6,098 nt of DNA from CAIMMJ01 sp037131955 (GTDB lineage Bacteria; Bacteroidota; Bacteroidia; UBA4408): contig JBAXQC010000106.1 of assembly GCA_037131955.1 (NCBI GenBank), positions 1 to 6,098 of the forward strand, written 5' to 3'. Shown here in pieces: positions 5,851 to 6,098 of this stretch. Each line of letters starts with the position of its first letter. Position 1 is the stretch's first letter. Position numbers and translations under genes: made by a program. The notes under the pieces are model-generated. The model had not been told where the DNA came from. It did not search any database and saw nothing but the letters and a program-made list of their open reading frames with translations.

Positions 5851-5864
5851 TTGCGGCATGCTAG

Positions 5865-5969
5865 TTAGATCTTTTGTCCTTCGCTAACCATTTTGAAAGC
5901 CCAATAGACAACAGCAAAACTTACAGAATAAATTTGTTCTTAATCTCTAAATTTATATTTGGTACTCAT
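5865..5969 (-). pseudogene. Remnant of a REP-associated (RAYT, IS200-like) transposase N-terminus
   Basis: On the minus strand an ATG at 5969 reads MSTKYKFRD, a TAA (5942-5940), then EQIYSVSFAVVYW in the same frame. This closely follows the usual start of Bacteroidota RAYT transposases, where the stop position normally holds an amino acid, plausibly Gln (CAA to TAA). After VYW the frame continues AFKMVSEGQKI and stops at 5865, which does not match the family. The His-x-His and catalytic Tyr regions are absent. RAYTs are single-domain HUH-like nucleases associated with REP palindromes, and REP-like sequences lie beside this fragment and at 416-678. The similarity is from memory over about 22 residues. 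Confidence 0.55.
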
Positions 5970-6098
5970 ACAACAAAAATAAATAATTTGCATAATAAAT
6001 GGCACAAGATTAAACGCAGTGATGCTTGTGACAAATTGAAATAATTTATATATAGTATCATAGGAATAGATAAAAAGGCACAAGCACCGCTTTGCTCA
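5970..6098. other. Gene-free AT-rich stretch at the window end
   Basis: No credible coding region was found. GGCACAAG occurs twice (6001-6008 and 6077-6084), and GCTTGTG (6024-6030) is the inverted form of CACAAGC (6079-6085) and pairs in part with CACAAG (6003-6008). These short repeats may be part of the RAYT-associated flank or of a feature continuing past the window. Confidence 0.3.

Noticed and set aside
5940..6095. Upstream extension of the RAYT remnant frame to near the window end
   Set aside because: The frame is open by chance in AT-rich DNA; the translated sequence shows no family features before MSTKYKF.

Overview
The window looks like a low-GC Bacteroidota chromosome (Flavobacteriia, Chitinophagia or Sphingobacteriia type; I cannot place it more finely). 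The reasons are two proteins with C-terminal type IX secretion (T9SS) sorting domains, two matches to the Bacteroidota promoter pattern (TTTG, 19-20 nt, TAnnTTTG), no Shine-Dalgarno sequence where I looked (upstream of the acyltransferase start), and a FucP/GluP-type sugar transporter of a kind common in that phylum. No tRNA, rRNA, CRISPR array or complete mobile element was seen.

Layout: (1) 2-328 is the 3' end of a secreted protein gene, reduced here to its T9SS sorting domain. (2) 329-925 is dense in repeats: two direct copies of a 56-bp repeat, an opposite-facing hairpin that shares its ATTGCGG stem, a GC-rich palindrome, a 9-bp hairpin, and a structured element of about 125 bp. That element ends exactly at the start codon of the next gene and contains a good promoter match. 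(3) 926-1837 (+) is a FemAB/GNAT-like acyltransferase with a TTG start. (4) 2094-3521 (-) is a 12-helix sugar:proton symporter of the FHS family. (5) 3747-5366 (-) is a secreted protein with seven delta-60 repeats, probably a seven-bladed propeller, plus a T9SS sorting domain; a promoter match lies about 180 nt upstream. (6) 5367-6098 holds no intact gene. It carries GC-rich palindromes, a second copy of a dispersed repeat also found at 3677-3733, and what looks like the broken N-terminus of a REP-associated (RAYT, IS200-like) transposase.

The protein genes do not form an evident pathway: they lie on both strands, are separated by gaps of more than 200 bp, and appear to be independent units. 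What links the window is its repeats. REP-like palindromes occur on both sides of the coding block, a RAYT remnant sits beside one of them, and a structured repeat seems to have supplied both the promoter and the start-codon junction of the acyltransferase gene. I see no convincing complete new system. The structured repeat/start-codon fusion and the REP/RAYT remnants are the parts most worth following up.
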